This document shows, in pieces, positions 46,977-57,875 of a stretch of 64,000 nt of DNA. A program made the position numbers and the translations under genes. Positions within the stretch are counted from its first letter, which is position 1, and every line of letters begins with the position of its first letter. The DNA comes from Staphylotrichum longicolle (taxonomy: Eukaryota > Ascomycota > Sordariomycetes > Sordariales > Chaetomiaceae): the NCBI GenBank assembly GCA_019096155.1, contig JAHCVI010000003.1, positions 1,364,001 to 1,428,000 on the forward strand, given 5' to 3'. Under the pieces are notes generated by a model, which was given only the letters and a program-made list of their open reading frames with translations, ran no database searches and was not told the DNA's origin.

Positions 46977-47532
46977 ATGGCCAAAGGCACCAAAAATGCA
47001 ACAAGGCGCGCAATTCTCCAGAGTCGCCGCGTCAAACGCGCTCAATCAGTGGCCACCAAGTCTCAGGCTCAAGACCAGCAGATTGAGTCCGCCGAGAGCA
47101 ACACCTCCCCGGTGTCGGCTCCTTTGAATCCTGATGTGGCCCGAAAGCAGAAGGTTTGTTGCAAGCTCTCCCTTCAAAATAGTCGGTGTTTTCTAACTTC
47201 TTCCAGGCGCTACATCGTCAAACTCGCCAGGTCAAGGATGTCCGGAGACTGAAGTCATCGATGAAGCACTGGACGGGCGTCCTCAACGACTACAAGAGGT
47301 GCAAGGTCAAAGTCGCCGAGGCAATGGCGCAGCTGGTCGAGGCAAGAAAACAAATTTCGGACCTGAACATGGCTGTCAATTTTCTCCTCCAACAGCCCCC
47401 GAATAACGGGCATTTGTTTGACGAGGTATGTGCCTTCCTGGGATTCAAAAGCACAACCTGTTCATCCTACTGACCATCATTTATCACCACAAGAATCTGG
47501 GCATGTGGATGCAGTGGACGAAGAAGGCTTGA
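46977..47532 (+). CDS. small basic coiled-coil protein, paralogue of the gene at 25791
   Basis: Exons 46977-47153, 47207-47425 and 47494-47532 join at phase 0 to 144 residues. The basic N-terminus (MAKGTKNATRRAILQSRRVK) is followed by a Gln/Ser-rich stretch, a coiled coil (QVKDVRRLKSSMKHWTGVL through QLVEARKQISDLNMAVNFLL), QQPPNNGHLFDE and, after an intron at exactly that point, a Trp-containing tail (NLGMWMQWTKKA). The block around DLNMAVNFLL and PPNNG lines up with ELNTAVHYLL and PPHNG of the gene at 25791, including the phase-0 intron. It has one more intron, before the coiled coil. Function unknown; no recognised domain. Confidence 0.7.
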
Positions 47533-48025
47533 CGAAGCTCTGGACCCGAGGTTTGGGGGCAAGATGTGGATGACACTCGCCAAAGGACTTTGCGTTTTCG
47601 GTACATTTGAGTGTGTAAGGCAGCCTCCTGCAGCACTGTACAGTCGGAGCTTGGTAGGGAGCTCCGCAAATATCCATTATTTGAGCGGTGACTCTGACCC
47701 CAAATTTCATTGAGCCTGACTTGAGTGTTGCCGGGGGAATCAATAAAGTCGACTACAAATCTATTATGAAGTCCTTCTCAAGTGTCCCATTGATTTATCA
47801 AATATTTCATTTGGCAATCTGGTTTTGACAATTCTGACTCGCGAGTTGTTCTGTGGTCGCTCTGGCGGCCGACCGGCGAAGTGGGGCCGAAAGTCGAATC
47901 CGTGTCGGCGCCGCGACTTTCGCCCCACACCGGAGGTTTCCCGAACTTTCATCTGAAGAGATCACCACCACAACACCAAAACTTTGGCAACAATAGCAAT
48001 TCAAAGGGAGCAACAATAGCCCTAC

Positions 48026-48046
48026 CAGCGTGCACAGACAATTGCA
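48026..48046 (+). promoter_or_regulatory. partial copy of the shared promoter element
   Basis: CAGCGTGCACAGACAATTGC: the GTGCACAGAC core again, 40 bases upstream of the full element. Confidence 0.5.
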
Positions 48047-48057
48047 GGAGAGTGGGA

Positions 48058-48100
48058 AATTTGCAGGCGTGCACAGACCAGCAACTCACAGGTATATATT
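48058..48100 (+). promoter_or_regulatory. shared core-promoter element, copy 2
   Basis: TTTGCAGGCGTGCACAGACC, about 13 bases, then GGTATATATT. Compared with copy 1 (25500-25453, minus strand) the first 20 bases differ at one position. The TATA-like part is about 200 bases from the ATG at 48293. Confidence 0.7.
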
Positions 48101-48292
48101 CTTCTCCCCCCCCTCCTTCCTCCCTCTTCTTCTGCCTCTTGATTCTGCAGATTGACCCTCCGACTTCTTTTTCTGCTGCTTCCTCTTTTCCTCGCCCCCG
48201 CCGACGACAATCTTCCCCCCGGGCCAATCCTGGCAACCCTCCGCTCGCTCACTTCTTCTTTTTTTTTTTTTCTGAGACTCAACGCGGCAACA

Positions 48293-49778
48293 ATGTCGCA
48301 ACACGACGAGTCCGGCGACGTGAGGATGGTCGATGAGACCATTACCAACTCGGTAAGTCACCTTCCACCCGGGGCCATTCTGCCAGCATCGTGTCATTTT
48401 CTCCCGCAAGAGCGAAACACCTCATGGAGCTGTAATCTCTGCATTCCTCACCTGGTTTTCTGCCGACGAGTTTCCTCGAGAGCTTTCTTGCCTTGTCAAC
48501 CATACCAGGACATATGGGATTTTGGTTCTTCAGTTCCCTGTTGGCCATTCCTTTTCGCCCGGTTGGACCGACAAGAGCTCGCTCGGTTAGATTGGAATGC
48601 TTCCGCTTGCTTATTTTTCCCACACCCACACCCACATCCACCCACACACACACACACACTTATTGCTGGAGTCCATCCTGGCAACTGTGGGATCGTGGGA
48701 AGAAGGAAAAGCGTTGGCGCCTGGGGTACTCCCAAGCTTGGATCTCCCATACGGTGGGTGAGACGCCGCCCGGCGTAAGGTCTCTGGTCGAGCCTGCGAT
48801 TCCATGTCTCTATGCCTACTGTCACCCGGTTTCGGCAACAAGAGGTTAGATTTACCGGGAATAAGGTCAGGGGTTGCTGCGATTGCGTGCCTCTTTGGGG
48901 CTTGAGAGTGCCGGAGCGTGACTCTTCGATTGCGTGGCAGAATGGTTGCGACTTACTCAGCTTTTGTGTTCACTTTTGCTGACGGGTTTTCACATTTTAG
49001 GAGCAGGTTTCTCGTCCCGCCATGCCCGCTGCCGACATGACCAGCACCTCGACGCTTGCCTTCCGTCCAGCCTCCACTGCTCTGTCTGCGCCCCCTGGTC
49101 CCGTCACCAACTTCTCCAATGTCCTCGCCACTCTTCCCCCGATCGGAGATGTGATGCCCCCCCTTGCTCTCCGCAAGGGCATCTGGGAGCTCCCGCACGA
49201 GGATGATGAGGCCTCGCATTTTGTGTGGGCCGGGTTGGGCGTTCAAGACCCTGCCCAGCGCAGCGTTTATTTTGCCACTGGGGTGACAAAGCTGGACCGC
49301 GAGGTTCAAGAGATGAGGTCGGGCGTGGAGGAGACCAACGAGGACGTGATCTCCAACCACGGTTATGTCGAGTCGCTGCGACATCGCCAGAAGCTCAAGA
49401 ACTTGTGGAGGATGGTCTCGTCCGACTCATCAAGGAGCACGGCACGCCCGAGCTGAAGGCCGGCGTAAGTTTCTCTCCATATTTCTCTGCTCTCATCCGC
49501 GCTCAACACTCGCTGTCCAACTGGAACCTTTCTGCTGCATTTCTTTTCCTCCTTGCTACTTTTCCATTGCCCCCCGCACTCGTCTCACCCATCTTGCACC
49601 CACAACATCCACTCAACTTTCCCGAGATTCTTTCATTCTCATCTGCTGACAATCTGGCCCTCTCTAGTTGATGGATCTCGAACAGGAGATCAAGGAGGAG
49701 GAGGAGAGAATCAACAATCTGTGGAAGGAGAAGAAGAAGGGCACCAAGCTCCCTGACCTCGACCCGGATGCTCTCTAA
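48293..49778 (+). CDS. hypothetical protein with C-terminal charged helix, one frame break
   Basis: Exons 48293-48352 (20 residues), 49001-49464 and 49668-49778; total about 211 residues if one base is missing near 49397-49401. Before that point the frame reads VTKLDREVQEMRSGVEETNE and YVESLRHRQKLK; after it the next frame reads LVEDGLVRLIKEHGTPELKA and splices in phase to LMDLEQEIKEEEERINNLWK, ending DLDPDAL. Earlier residues (FSNVLATLPPIGDVMPPLAL, WELPHEDDEASHFVWAGLG) match nothing I know. A 648-base first intron with a CA run separates the short first exon, as in the orphan gene at 25326, with which it shares its core promoter sequence. Confidence 0.6.
48643..48659. repeat. CA dinucleotide run
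   Basis: Short microsatellite within the long first intron of the gene at 48293. Confidence 0.8.
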
Positions 49779-50410
49779 GTCAGACAGCAAACTCTCGACA
49801 TGAGATGGTTTCGACTTTTTCTTTTCTCTTTTGCTCGCCAAGGTTCTCTTCAATGCATCGAGATGGAGTTTCGGAGGACGGGATACCCTGGGAGCCTGGA
49901 TGTTTGCGTTGTCTGGTTGCATGGGCTGGAGTTTCAGAAGATATTTGGCACGGTCAGATTTTGTTCGTTTCGCTTGGAATGGATGGGAACATAATCCCAT
50001 GGGAGATATCAGGTTACGACATTCAGATTCGATGATGAGAGACAGGAAGGATGACCAGCCGGCGTGTCTCAATTGATAAGGTATCATTCCGCATTTCAAC
50101 GTTGTGTTACTGCCATCTTGTGGCTTGAACATGTCCCCGCAGTTTGCAAGGTAAAACTGCTCGAGCTTGCTTTGAAACTTCCTCCCCACCATCAAGTTGA
50201 GCGAGACTTGAGGCACCAGCGAGCGTGGACAAAAAGCTCACGACCACTAACACGCACATCGAAAAAATATCACGTTGGCATCCTCGAGTGTTGCAACATG
50301 TAAGCAATGTAACATAAATCATGACAGCTCGGTGCTTGTACAGCTAATCATACAGTCATCACCCATCCAACCATCCCATCCATCTACACCTGACGAACAA
50401 ACAGCGCAGC
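49779..50410. other. intergenic, convergent 3' ends
   Basis: Between the gene at 48293 (+) and the small glycine-rich gene (-). No coding or structural feature recognised. Confidence 0.5.
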
Positions 50411-50809
50411 TTAGTTCGACCTCTTGCTCTGCCCGCCCATCATGTCCTGCACCGTCCCGCCGATACTCCCCTCCGTCGTGAACTGCTTGCCAATCATGCC
50501 CTCCTTATCCAAGGGACCGCCAATCTTTTGCGCCGTTCCGCCGATCGCGCCCTCCGCTTCAGTGCTTGTCAGTCAACCTTCCTTAAGGGACAAAAATATT
50601 CGGGGTGGTCCGGGTTGGGGGGCAGCAAAGGAGGGGAGGAAAGGCTCACTTGTGAATTGCTTCCCCACGGCGCCCTGGGCGTCAAAGAGGCCCGGCTTGT
50701 CCTGGCCGAGGTGGGCGTTGGCCGGGGTCTGCGTGGGCGCGGCCTTGCCGCCCGTCGACCTGGGGCCGGTGGTGGAGTTTTGGGGCTCGGTGCGAGAGGA
50801 GGGGTTCAT
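50411..50809 (-). CDS. small protein with internal Gly-Lys-Gln-Phe-Thr repeats
   Basis: ATG at 50809, stop at 50411. Exon 1 (50809-50650) reads MNPSSRTEPQNSTTGPRSTG and ends LFDAQGAVGKQFT at a GTGAGC donor; exon 2 (from 50564) reads EGAIGGTAQKIGG, DKEGMIGKQFTTEGSIGGTV and ends QDMMGGQSKRSN. The unit G-x-[IV]-GKQFT followed by E-G-x-I-GGT-x-Q occurs twice, so the gene is an internal duplication. The exon sum (314 bases) is one short of a multiple of three, so one base seems to be missing. About 104 residues, hydrophilic and Gly-rich, no signal peptide. I do not recognise a named family. Confidence 0.55.
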
Positions 50810-51420
50810 CTTGGCTGGTGGTTTGTGGTGTTTGCACTTGAATTGCTGTGATTTTCAATGTTTGATCAATTAGATTGGTACGTTCCAAGAGGTAAATCTC
50901 ACGAATTATATACATGAGAGGTGCAAGCAGAAATGTGTGACGAAATGGTGCCCGTCATGATTCCGCCCTGATCGTCGATGATGTCATTGGGGAAGGCGCT
51001 TGACCCCTGATCGCTCAACGACGAGTCTTCGCAAACGATCGAAGCGGAGCAACATATATGCCGCTACTACTATGCGATTGTTCAATGACGAATATGGCGG
51101 CTGCTGCTTTGGCTGACACGGAATGATTGCTCCTAAGCATGGAGCAACCGTGAAAGTTGAAGCCTTGTAGCCAAGTTGAACAAGCAACCCAGACCCATCT
51201 CTCTACCCAGCACCACACAATTTAGTCTTCGCGGGCACCGCATGCGTAAGGTAGTCATGATTAGAGAAAATCAACGCCTGCCCCAAAGTATGCTAGAGCC
51301 AGTCAGAGCCACGCAGCCAAACCAAATTCATCGAATATGATTCTGCTCCAACTCCCAAATCATCCCACCCCGCCCTCTGAGCACCTCTGCCCTTCTGACC
51401 GCACCCCTTTGCCCCGGGGA
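50810..51420. other. intergenic, promoter of the small glycine-repeat gene
   Basis: Also the 3' side of the long DUF3716/cupin gene. Nothing specific seen. Confidence 0.5.
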
Positions 51421-54400
51421 TCACGAATAGCCCCCCAGCACAACCGTATGCACCACCGCGTCCAAATACAGCCCATTCCTCACCACGCACGCCACCCCGG
51501 CTTTCACCTTGAACATGCCGTGCGGTCCAACGACAAATTCATCCTCCTCCCCAATCTTGACCCTCACCTTCCCCGCCGCGATACTGCAGAGCCGCGTCTT
51601 GCTGGCGTCGGGCTCGAGCCGCAGCACGTTGCCCGACGATATCGTGTCGACGCGGAACGCGACGTCCTCGCAGACGGGGACGGCATGGGGAGTGGAGAGG
51701 TAGGGTTTAGAGAAGGCGATTGCTATGGCGCAGTCTGTTAGTCATCATCGAAGAAAGGGAAAGGGGGAAGGGAGAGAAAGAAGGGATTTTGCTTACTCTC
51801 TGGCTCCGTGTCGGCGCTTTCACGGATGCGGCCAGGTGCTACTTCCCAGTCCTCCATCTCCAGGAGCGCGTCTTGGCCTTGAAACGTCCCCTGGGAGATG
51901 AGTGCTGATGATGCTGGTTGGTGAGATACAGGGCCGGGTGAAGTTGACGGCTGGATCGGCAGTCTTCTCGTCGGCTGGGGAATGGGTGCATTAGCTCGCA
52001 AGGGTGCCGCAGGGGCTGGGGTCGGTGAGGGATCCTTGGTCGCGGTCAATGCCGCCGACTGGTCTCGCTTTTGAACCCATTTCATTAGGGAGCAATGGAG
52101 TTTCTTGCCACCATAAAGGCAGTTGCCGCAGCACGGATACCGTCTCTTTGCTTCGGGGTGCGCAGATTGCGGCACCACGACACAGCCATGGAAGGGGCCC
52201 CTCCCTTGTCGGCACCTGCGGCAGATCGTCGGGGCCTCGTCTCCGGTGACTTGTATGATCATCGCTGCTATGTCCCTTGACCCGTCCTCGACGAACTCCC
52301 GGCGTCGATGATGTGTATCGTATTGGACGTCTCGGAGCTTTGGCCGATTCAAGAGATATTTGATTGCTGTTGTCTGAGGCATCTCCGCCGTGTGCACGAG
52401 TTGCGACTGGATATATGCCCAGAGGTCGCTCGGCTTTGTGTTGTCCGGCTTCCTCTCCCTAAGCTCATGCTGTTCATGAGAACCCAGAGCAGGTCTAGTC
52501 GGGACCAAGTACCCGGGAAGCTGGGCCTTGGGAATGGGACTGGCGCTCTTCAGCGGTTCCTTGGAAACGACAACTGGAGGGGCCTTGACCAGAATCTTGG
52601 CTCCTCTTCCTATACTAGCGTGCTTGGATTGATAAACGCTCTTGATAGAGAACGTCCCGTCGCAGTTGTCATTCAGACAAGCGGCGAAATGGATGCGCTA
52701 GGACAACGGATCATGAGTAAGTGAGTCCTAACCACCTTCCATTCTCACACAGCCACCCACCTGGAAATGGAAACCGAGGTCGGCTCTTTTGCAATGCGCC
52801 TTTCGACAAGTGCGCACCGGACAGACCCATGGCCTGCCAGGAATCGTGCTGTCGAGTTGGTAGCCAGCTGGAAGTAAAGCACCGAATAACGATGCGGGCT
52901 GTCCGTTCTCATCTAAACAGAAATCTGTTAGTTATGGAGCCTCAAACCAACATCATCGCTCTCACCTGGCCACATAGTGTAGAGTCTGCCCGGCTCCGCC
53001 TCGCTGATGCTGTTTGGTACAGTGCCGGGGATAAGGGGTGTTGCGGCAGCCGAGTTGTCCATGTCTTCATCGTCCATGTCTTCCTGCTCCATCTCCTGAT
53101 CATCTATGCTCTCATCGTCGTCATCGAGATCGATTCCTCCTACGGGTGTTCCAAAGTTGTTCTCGTCACCCTTCCCACCGCGCAACTCCCTAGACAGTTT
53201 ATCAACAAGGCTGCGTTCGTGTCTAGCCGTCAATATTTCTCTCGCTCGCTCCGCACCCCACTGTTTATGGCTGCAGTATGTCTGACCGAAGTGGTAGAAG
53301 CAGTTTGCGCAGCTCAGAATATTACCCACAGGGCCGCTGGCAGCCTTGGCGGAAATCATGATGCATGAACGAAAAGGCCCTTTACCTTCACGGCATCTGT
53401 CGCATGAACTTGGCGCGGGCTCCCCGGTTACCTGAATAATTAGAGCTGAGATATCTCTGGGATTGGTGTCGCTGAACGGATGGGTTGACAGCCAAGGCTT
53501 GTTCCACTTGAGATCACGAACCCGCGGGAGAGTGATCAACTGCGGAACCCACCCATGCTTCGGAATCTTGGGGCCTTGGTGTTTGATCAAATGGGGCTGA
53601 AGATAGCTCCAAAGGTCTTCCGCGTCTCCGTCTGCTCAGATTCTTCGTCCCGAACCGGAATGCCTTCGTCTGTGTCGTCTGATGACTCCTTTGTCCCCTC
53701 CAAGGAGCTGATGTCAGGGCCTGACTTCTGAGCATAGAGGTAGGATAAGACGGGGCGACCGGGCCTGGCTCGGGGGATCAGGGGGACCCCGGGAAACGAC
53801 AATGGCCGGCTGTCTTCCGTGGCGGAGAAGGGTGGGAGTGCGCTCTGACAGTGTCCCATCTTCGTTGTCGTGTAGTTGTGCGCCGCGCGTGCAACTTCTG
53901 TCAGGAATTAGCGGGAACAGAAATGTCTTTTGGCAGCACACCTACAACAAAATGGCTGCCCAGTTGTGCGATTTTGGCGAACGCCTTGCGGCACGACCGA
54001 ATGGGGCAGACCCATGGAGAGTCCGGAGTAGCCGTGGATAACTGGTACCCCTCGGGTATCAGCGCCCAAAACGTCACCTTCAACGATCCATCATCACCTG
54101 AATCACCATGTCAGAACAACCTCAGTGTGGCTTGCCAGGGCTACTCACCTCTCCATCGCGTGTATGGCCGGTGTGGTGCAGCCATTTCAATTGCGGTGAG
54201 TTCCGAGTCGTTTTTTCTTCCCACCTCCACTTCCCCCACTGCATGAGCTTGCTCGGCGACCTGGGAATCGAAGGAAAACGACAAACTCGACACTGACGAG
54301 CGTTCGATCCTTTCCAAATCATCATCCTTCTCTCCCTCATGCGCTAGCGTAGCTTCAACCGTCGGCTTTCTCTGGCCGGTCAAACTATGACGGTGACTTG

Positions 54401-55382
54401 TGGGCCTGACCCCTGACATCTCAATGTCTGAGCTCGTTGAGCCCCGCCGGTCTGCAGGTCCCGGCTTGTCCAGGCCAACTCTGTGTCTGGGCTGTGCCAC
54501 CGGGGTTGTGGAACCCGTAGGTGCAGGGCTCTCGTCGAAAAGGCGGGCGAGTTGCCCAGAAACCAGAGACCGTTTTCGAGCATGGTGCACAGCAGAGGGC
54601 CCACTTCGGCCTAAGAGGTTGGGGATTCGGTTTGGAGAACTTGCGTTCTTCTGAGAACGTTTGAGACTGCCCAAAGAGCCAGGCGGCTTGGAAACGCCTG
54701 GAGTTCCAAGAAGTGCTTCGGCTTCTCTCCTTCGATTGATCGTTTCCACACGCTTTTTGTGAACATGATCCATGAGACCAGAGGCCCACCGTTCTACAAG
54801 GCAATTCGTTAGCAATGTGCCCTTTCTTTGCTAACAGGGAAACTAGAAATCAAGAAGCGTACGCTTTAAGGCAAGACTGGTTGCTTTCCTTCTCTCCTCG
54901 TCGGTGGCATATTTGGTCTTGCGTGTGCCATCCGATGCAGAGTTGGATTTGAGGTGAGTAGCCGCAGCATTCAGCGTCGGTGTTGAAGGGGGTTTAGGGG
55001 GCAAAATGTCGCTGACAATCTGCGCGGGCTCTGGGTCTGCATGATGACCATAGGGAACAGTCGGCGTAGGTATGTTGGATGAAGAGCGGTCAAAGGTCGG
55101 AGCGGCGTGTGGAAGAGTCGAATGACTAGTCTGTTTCAGGTTGAAGCTGGGTTTCGACGCGACGAGTCGCGGTGTCGAGTTTATGCCGTCGGTTATGCCC
55201 ACGGCTGTGCCCACGTTGCCAGAGACGGCGGTTAAGGCGAGTGACTCGGCCATGGAGTTGGCCGTTATTGACCGAGCGCTTGAGGTTGAAGACGATTCAT
55301 TTGAGGGCTCCGAAGGCAGCGCTGCTACACTGACGTGAGCCATTCCAGGCGACCTGTGGGCTTGGCTGGCAGAGTCTGCCAT
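51421..55382 (-). CDS. multidomain protein: duplicated C2H2 + DUF3716-like unit, C-terminal Mif2/CENP-C-like cupin
   Basis: Exons 55382-54863, 54793-54149, 54097-53946, 53897-52966, 52912-52761, 52697-51797 and 51722-51421, roughly 1,200 residues. The N-terminal 390 residues are Ser/Pro-rich, with YATDEERRKATSLALKQRW. Unit 1: GYQLSTATPDSPWVCPIRSC (C2H2-like finger), then RDISALIIQVTGEPAPSSC and CREGKGPFRSC with further Cys pairs. Unit 2 repeats this: GYQLDSTIPGRPWVCPVRTC, then RDIAAMIIQVTGDEAPTIC and CRQGRGPFHGC. The Cys-rich part resembles DUF3716. The C-terminus (SSGNVLRLEPDASKTRL, GKVRVKIGEEDEFVVGPHGM) resembles the cupin of Mif2/CENP-C. Exon 4 needs frame corrections (one near 53618-53626; two more in 53760-53897) to stay open. 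Role unknown; a nuclear, DNA-linked protein is a guess. Confidence 0.7.
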
Positions 55383-56777
55383 TGCAGCGCGCTGCCCATC
55401 CCACAGGCGTCCGGCGAGGGTCTGAAAATATTGATTTGGATATACAATCCGTGGAATATCTTGATCGGGTCGAAGTTGCCAGCTTTGCGCGTCTTCACAG
55501 CTTCAAAAACTGGCCAGGGAGGCGCGACTGGCCTTTGTGATGCCAAGCCTCACCGTGGCAAACGCAGACGCGCTTCAAGCGCCAATATTGCTTCGTACGT
55601 CAGGAAAGTCGAACACCTTGGTTTCCGGGTTATCTCAAAGCTGTAGGTCTCAGTCGATTGATAGATAGAGTCCTCGCGCAGCACGTTGGAACTCGCTTTT
55701 GCTGTTCAATACTCAATTGAACAAGTCATGAAAGGGCAATGTCGTTGAGTTTTAGCCCAAAAGCTAAGAAACGGCCGGCGTGGTCTGTGCGTTAATGATG
55801 GGGTTTGAAAAGGGTCCAGTGAGCCAAAGAGAAACAAAATCTAATATTCAGGAGGCAGCAAAATGTGAATGCTGATTAGAATACTAGATCCTTTCTTCGT
55901 TAAATCTTATCAAAACTTTTCAACTTAGCAATGCTTTAGGAACTTGAGATGCTTTGATCTGGCAGCCTTTAACTCACGTGACTGTATTTGCAAGTGTTTA
56001 CGATTTCCCAGTTCTTGTGCTCTGCTGTGCACGGTCCATATCATGTCGTAGCTCCCAGAGCTTGAGGAAGCACTAATCGAATCAAGAAAATTTCCTTCCT
56101 ATGAGACACACAACACATGAGCCAAAACTCTAATTGGGGGTGGGGCTGGTGTGATGCAAAGCTGGTATACCAACCATCTGAGGTTTCTGAGTATATTTTG
56201 TTCACGAGAAAGACTTTGCAGACTTTCAATCATCATTTCATGTGATTAATGTGGTTGAGTGGGTTGCAACGACTGAAGCCCTCATAACCAAACGCATCTC
56301 ATAAGTTCAAGGTTGGGCCAAGGCAGACAGAGTGCAGGCGCGAAACTCAACCAACTGGAAGATCCATGGAAGATTGCCGCCACAAGTTTGTCCTCTGAAG
56401 AATTAAGGTATGGCAACACATGCAAACTAAACTGTGTTCAGTGTCAATTTAACTTGGTGAGTGACTTGGACCGAAATAAACTCAACAATTCTATCTATGA
56501 TCCAAGCTAAAGACGTATCCCATCCAAAACCAATCCAGAACTCAAAGGCCCAAAATATCAGCCCCGAGACCAAAGAGGATCCAGAATTCCAAATCCCTGA
56601 ACCAAAATCCACAAAGTCCAATCCAAAGACCCAGTGTCCAAACTTGTCCAGTCTGCCCGCCCCCCAATCTTGCCAGATAACCCCATGTCCCCAGCTCAGC
56701 ACGTCCTGCCTTCCAAACACCCCGAAGACTTGTCCCCCACCAGGCGCCACCAGAAACCTTGTCGCGAGTCGACCCAG
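55383..56777. other. AT-richer spacer without recognised genes
   Basis: 55640-56470 is noticeably richer in A and T than surrounding genes. Could be decayed repeat sequence, but no repeat partner or element end is visible within the window. Confidence 0.4.
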
Positions 56778-57875
56778 TTACCGCCACCAGCCGCTCTGCA
56801 ACTTTTCCCGTGGCTGCCCGCCGTAGCTCTCGGCCTCAGGTGGCGACTTGGGAGGGGCCTGAGACCAGAGAGCTCGTTTGGCGGAGACGGGAGCCACAGC
56901 CGAAGGAGTTACTTCGGCAGCGGAGGCGGCGGCAACGGCAACGGTGGCTCGGTCTGGGCCGGGCGTGGCCGGCACCGGATCCACCGCAGTCGTGTCGGTC
57001 TTGGAGGGGGAGACTGCCGCCGTCGCTTGTGCCGGTGCCGAGCAGGTCTGTTTCGACCGGACGGGAGACGACGGCAGCGACCGGAACTCGTCCTCCGAAT
57101 CCAGCGACAAGGCAGGCGACAGCGGCGGGGTTGGCGGAGGCGTCGGTGGCAGGCGTGGCAGCGCACGCTCGGCGGCCGAGAGCTTCCACCGACAGGCGTC
57201 CCAGGTCGGGCATCGGGCACGCATGTCGGCGGACAGCTCCGCAAGACTCTCCCGGCGCATCTGGAGGGGCACCCCCTGGGTGGACGTGGCGAAGGGGACG
57301 AGGACGCCAAGAGGAACGACGCAGGCGTTCCGGACGTCCACCCAGTTGGTGATGGCCTTGCGGAACTGCTGCCCGGCGCAGAGAGAGAGGTGTGGGCGGC
57401 TGGGGTTGGCCCGCTCCGACCCCTCAAAGGAGCGGAAGAAGTCGGAGTCCTCTCTCTCGTGGCGCGGCTGGTTCCATGGGGCCACGGGGTCCAGGGCGTC
57501 CTTCCTCGATCCGTAAGCCGACACCGTCGTCACGAGCACGTGGTCGCTGCGCTCGGACACGCGGCGGAGGATGATTACCGGATCTATCAAAGTCAGTAAT
57601 GCCTTCTCACGGGACTAGGAGCGGGGCGTGGGCGGTACTCACGACCTGTGGCAAGCTTGGGGATTGCCAATGGGCCGGGCGTCCGGATCAGCGCGTCAAA
57701 GACGGCTGGGGCAAACCTCTCCCATCTGCGGAGGAAGGCAATGTCGCCCTCCGCCCAGTGGTGAGGATGCCCGGCGGGATCCCAGCGACTTGAGACACGT
57801 CAGCAACATGAACAAAAGGAGGGGAGGTTGTCTGTGGTTGATGTTGACTTACCCGTTCTTAAATTGGGCCGCCAT
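56778..57875 (-). CDS. hypothetical protein, Ser/Pro-rich C-terminus
   Basis: Exons 57875-57853, 57788-57643 and 57583-56778 sum to 324 residues. Start MAAQFKNGRWDPAGHPHHW, then AEGDIAFLRRWERFAPAVFD, IPKLATGHPVIILRRVSERS, DHVLVTTVSAYGS and, near 100, RPHLSLCAGQQFRKAITNWV followed by VPLGVLVPFATS. This ordered part (about residues 1-190, ending CRWKLSAAER) looks like one compact domain with beta strands; the remainder is Pro/Ser/Ala-rich and probably disordered. Splice phases and GT-AG ends are consistent. It has the feel of a Pezizomycotina-specific family, but I cannot name it. Confidence 0.65.

Larger units (their letters stand above)
47533..48292. promoter_or_regulatory. promoter region of the orphan gene at 48293
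   Basis: Holds the shared GTGCACAGACC/TATA element (48058-48100), an upstream partial copy (48026-48046), and a pyrimidine-rich leader with a T13 run near 48258-48270. The left part is the 3' side of the coiled-coil gene. Confidence 0.55.

Noticed and set aside
51421..53590. Two or three separate DUF3716 genes in tandem
   Set aside because: Introns with good donors, branch sites and acceptors connect the blocks in phase and no start or stop regions lie between them, so one gene is the better model.
55640..56470. Possible RIP-mutated transposon relic
   Set aside because: Only mild AT enrichment by eye; no repeat partner, inverted repeats or residual coding frames in the window.
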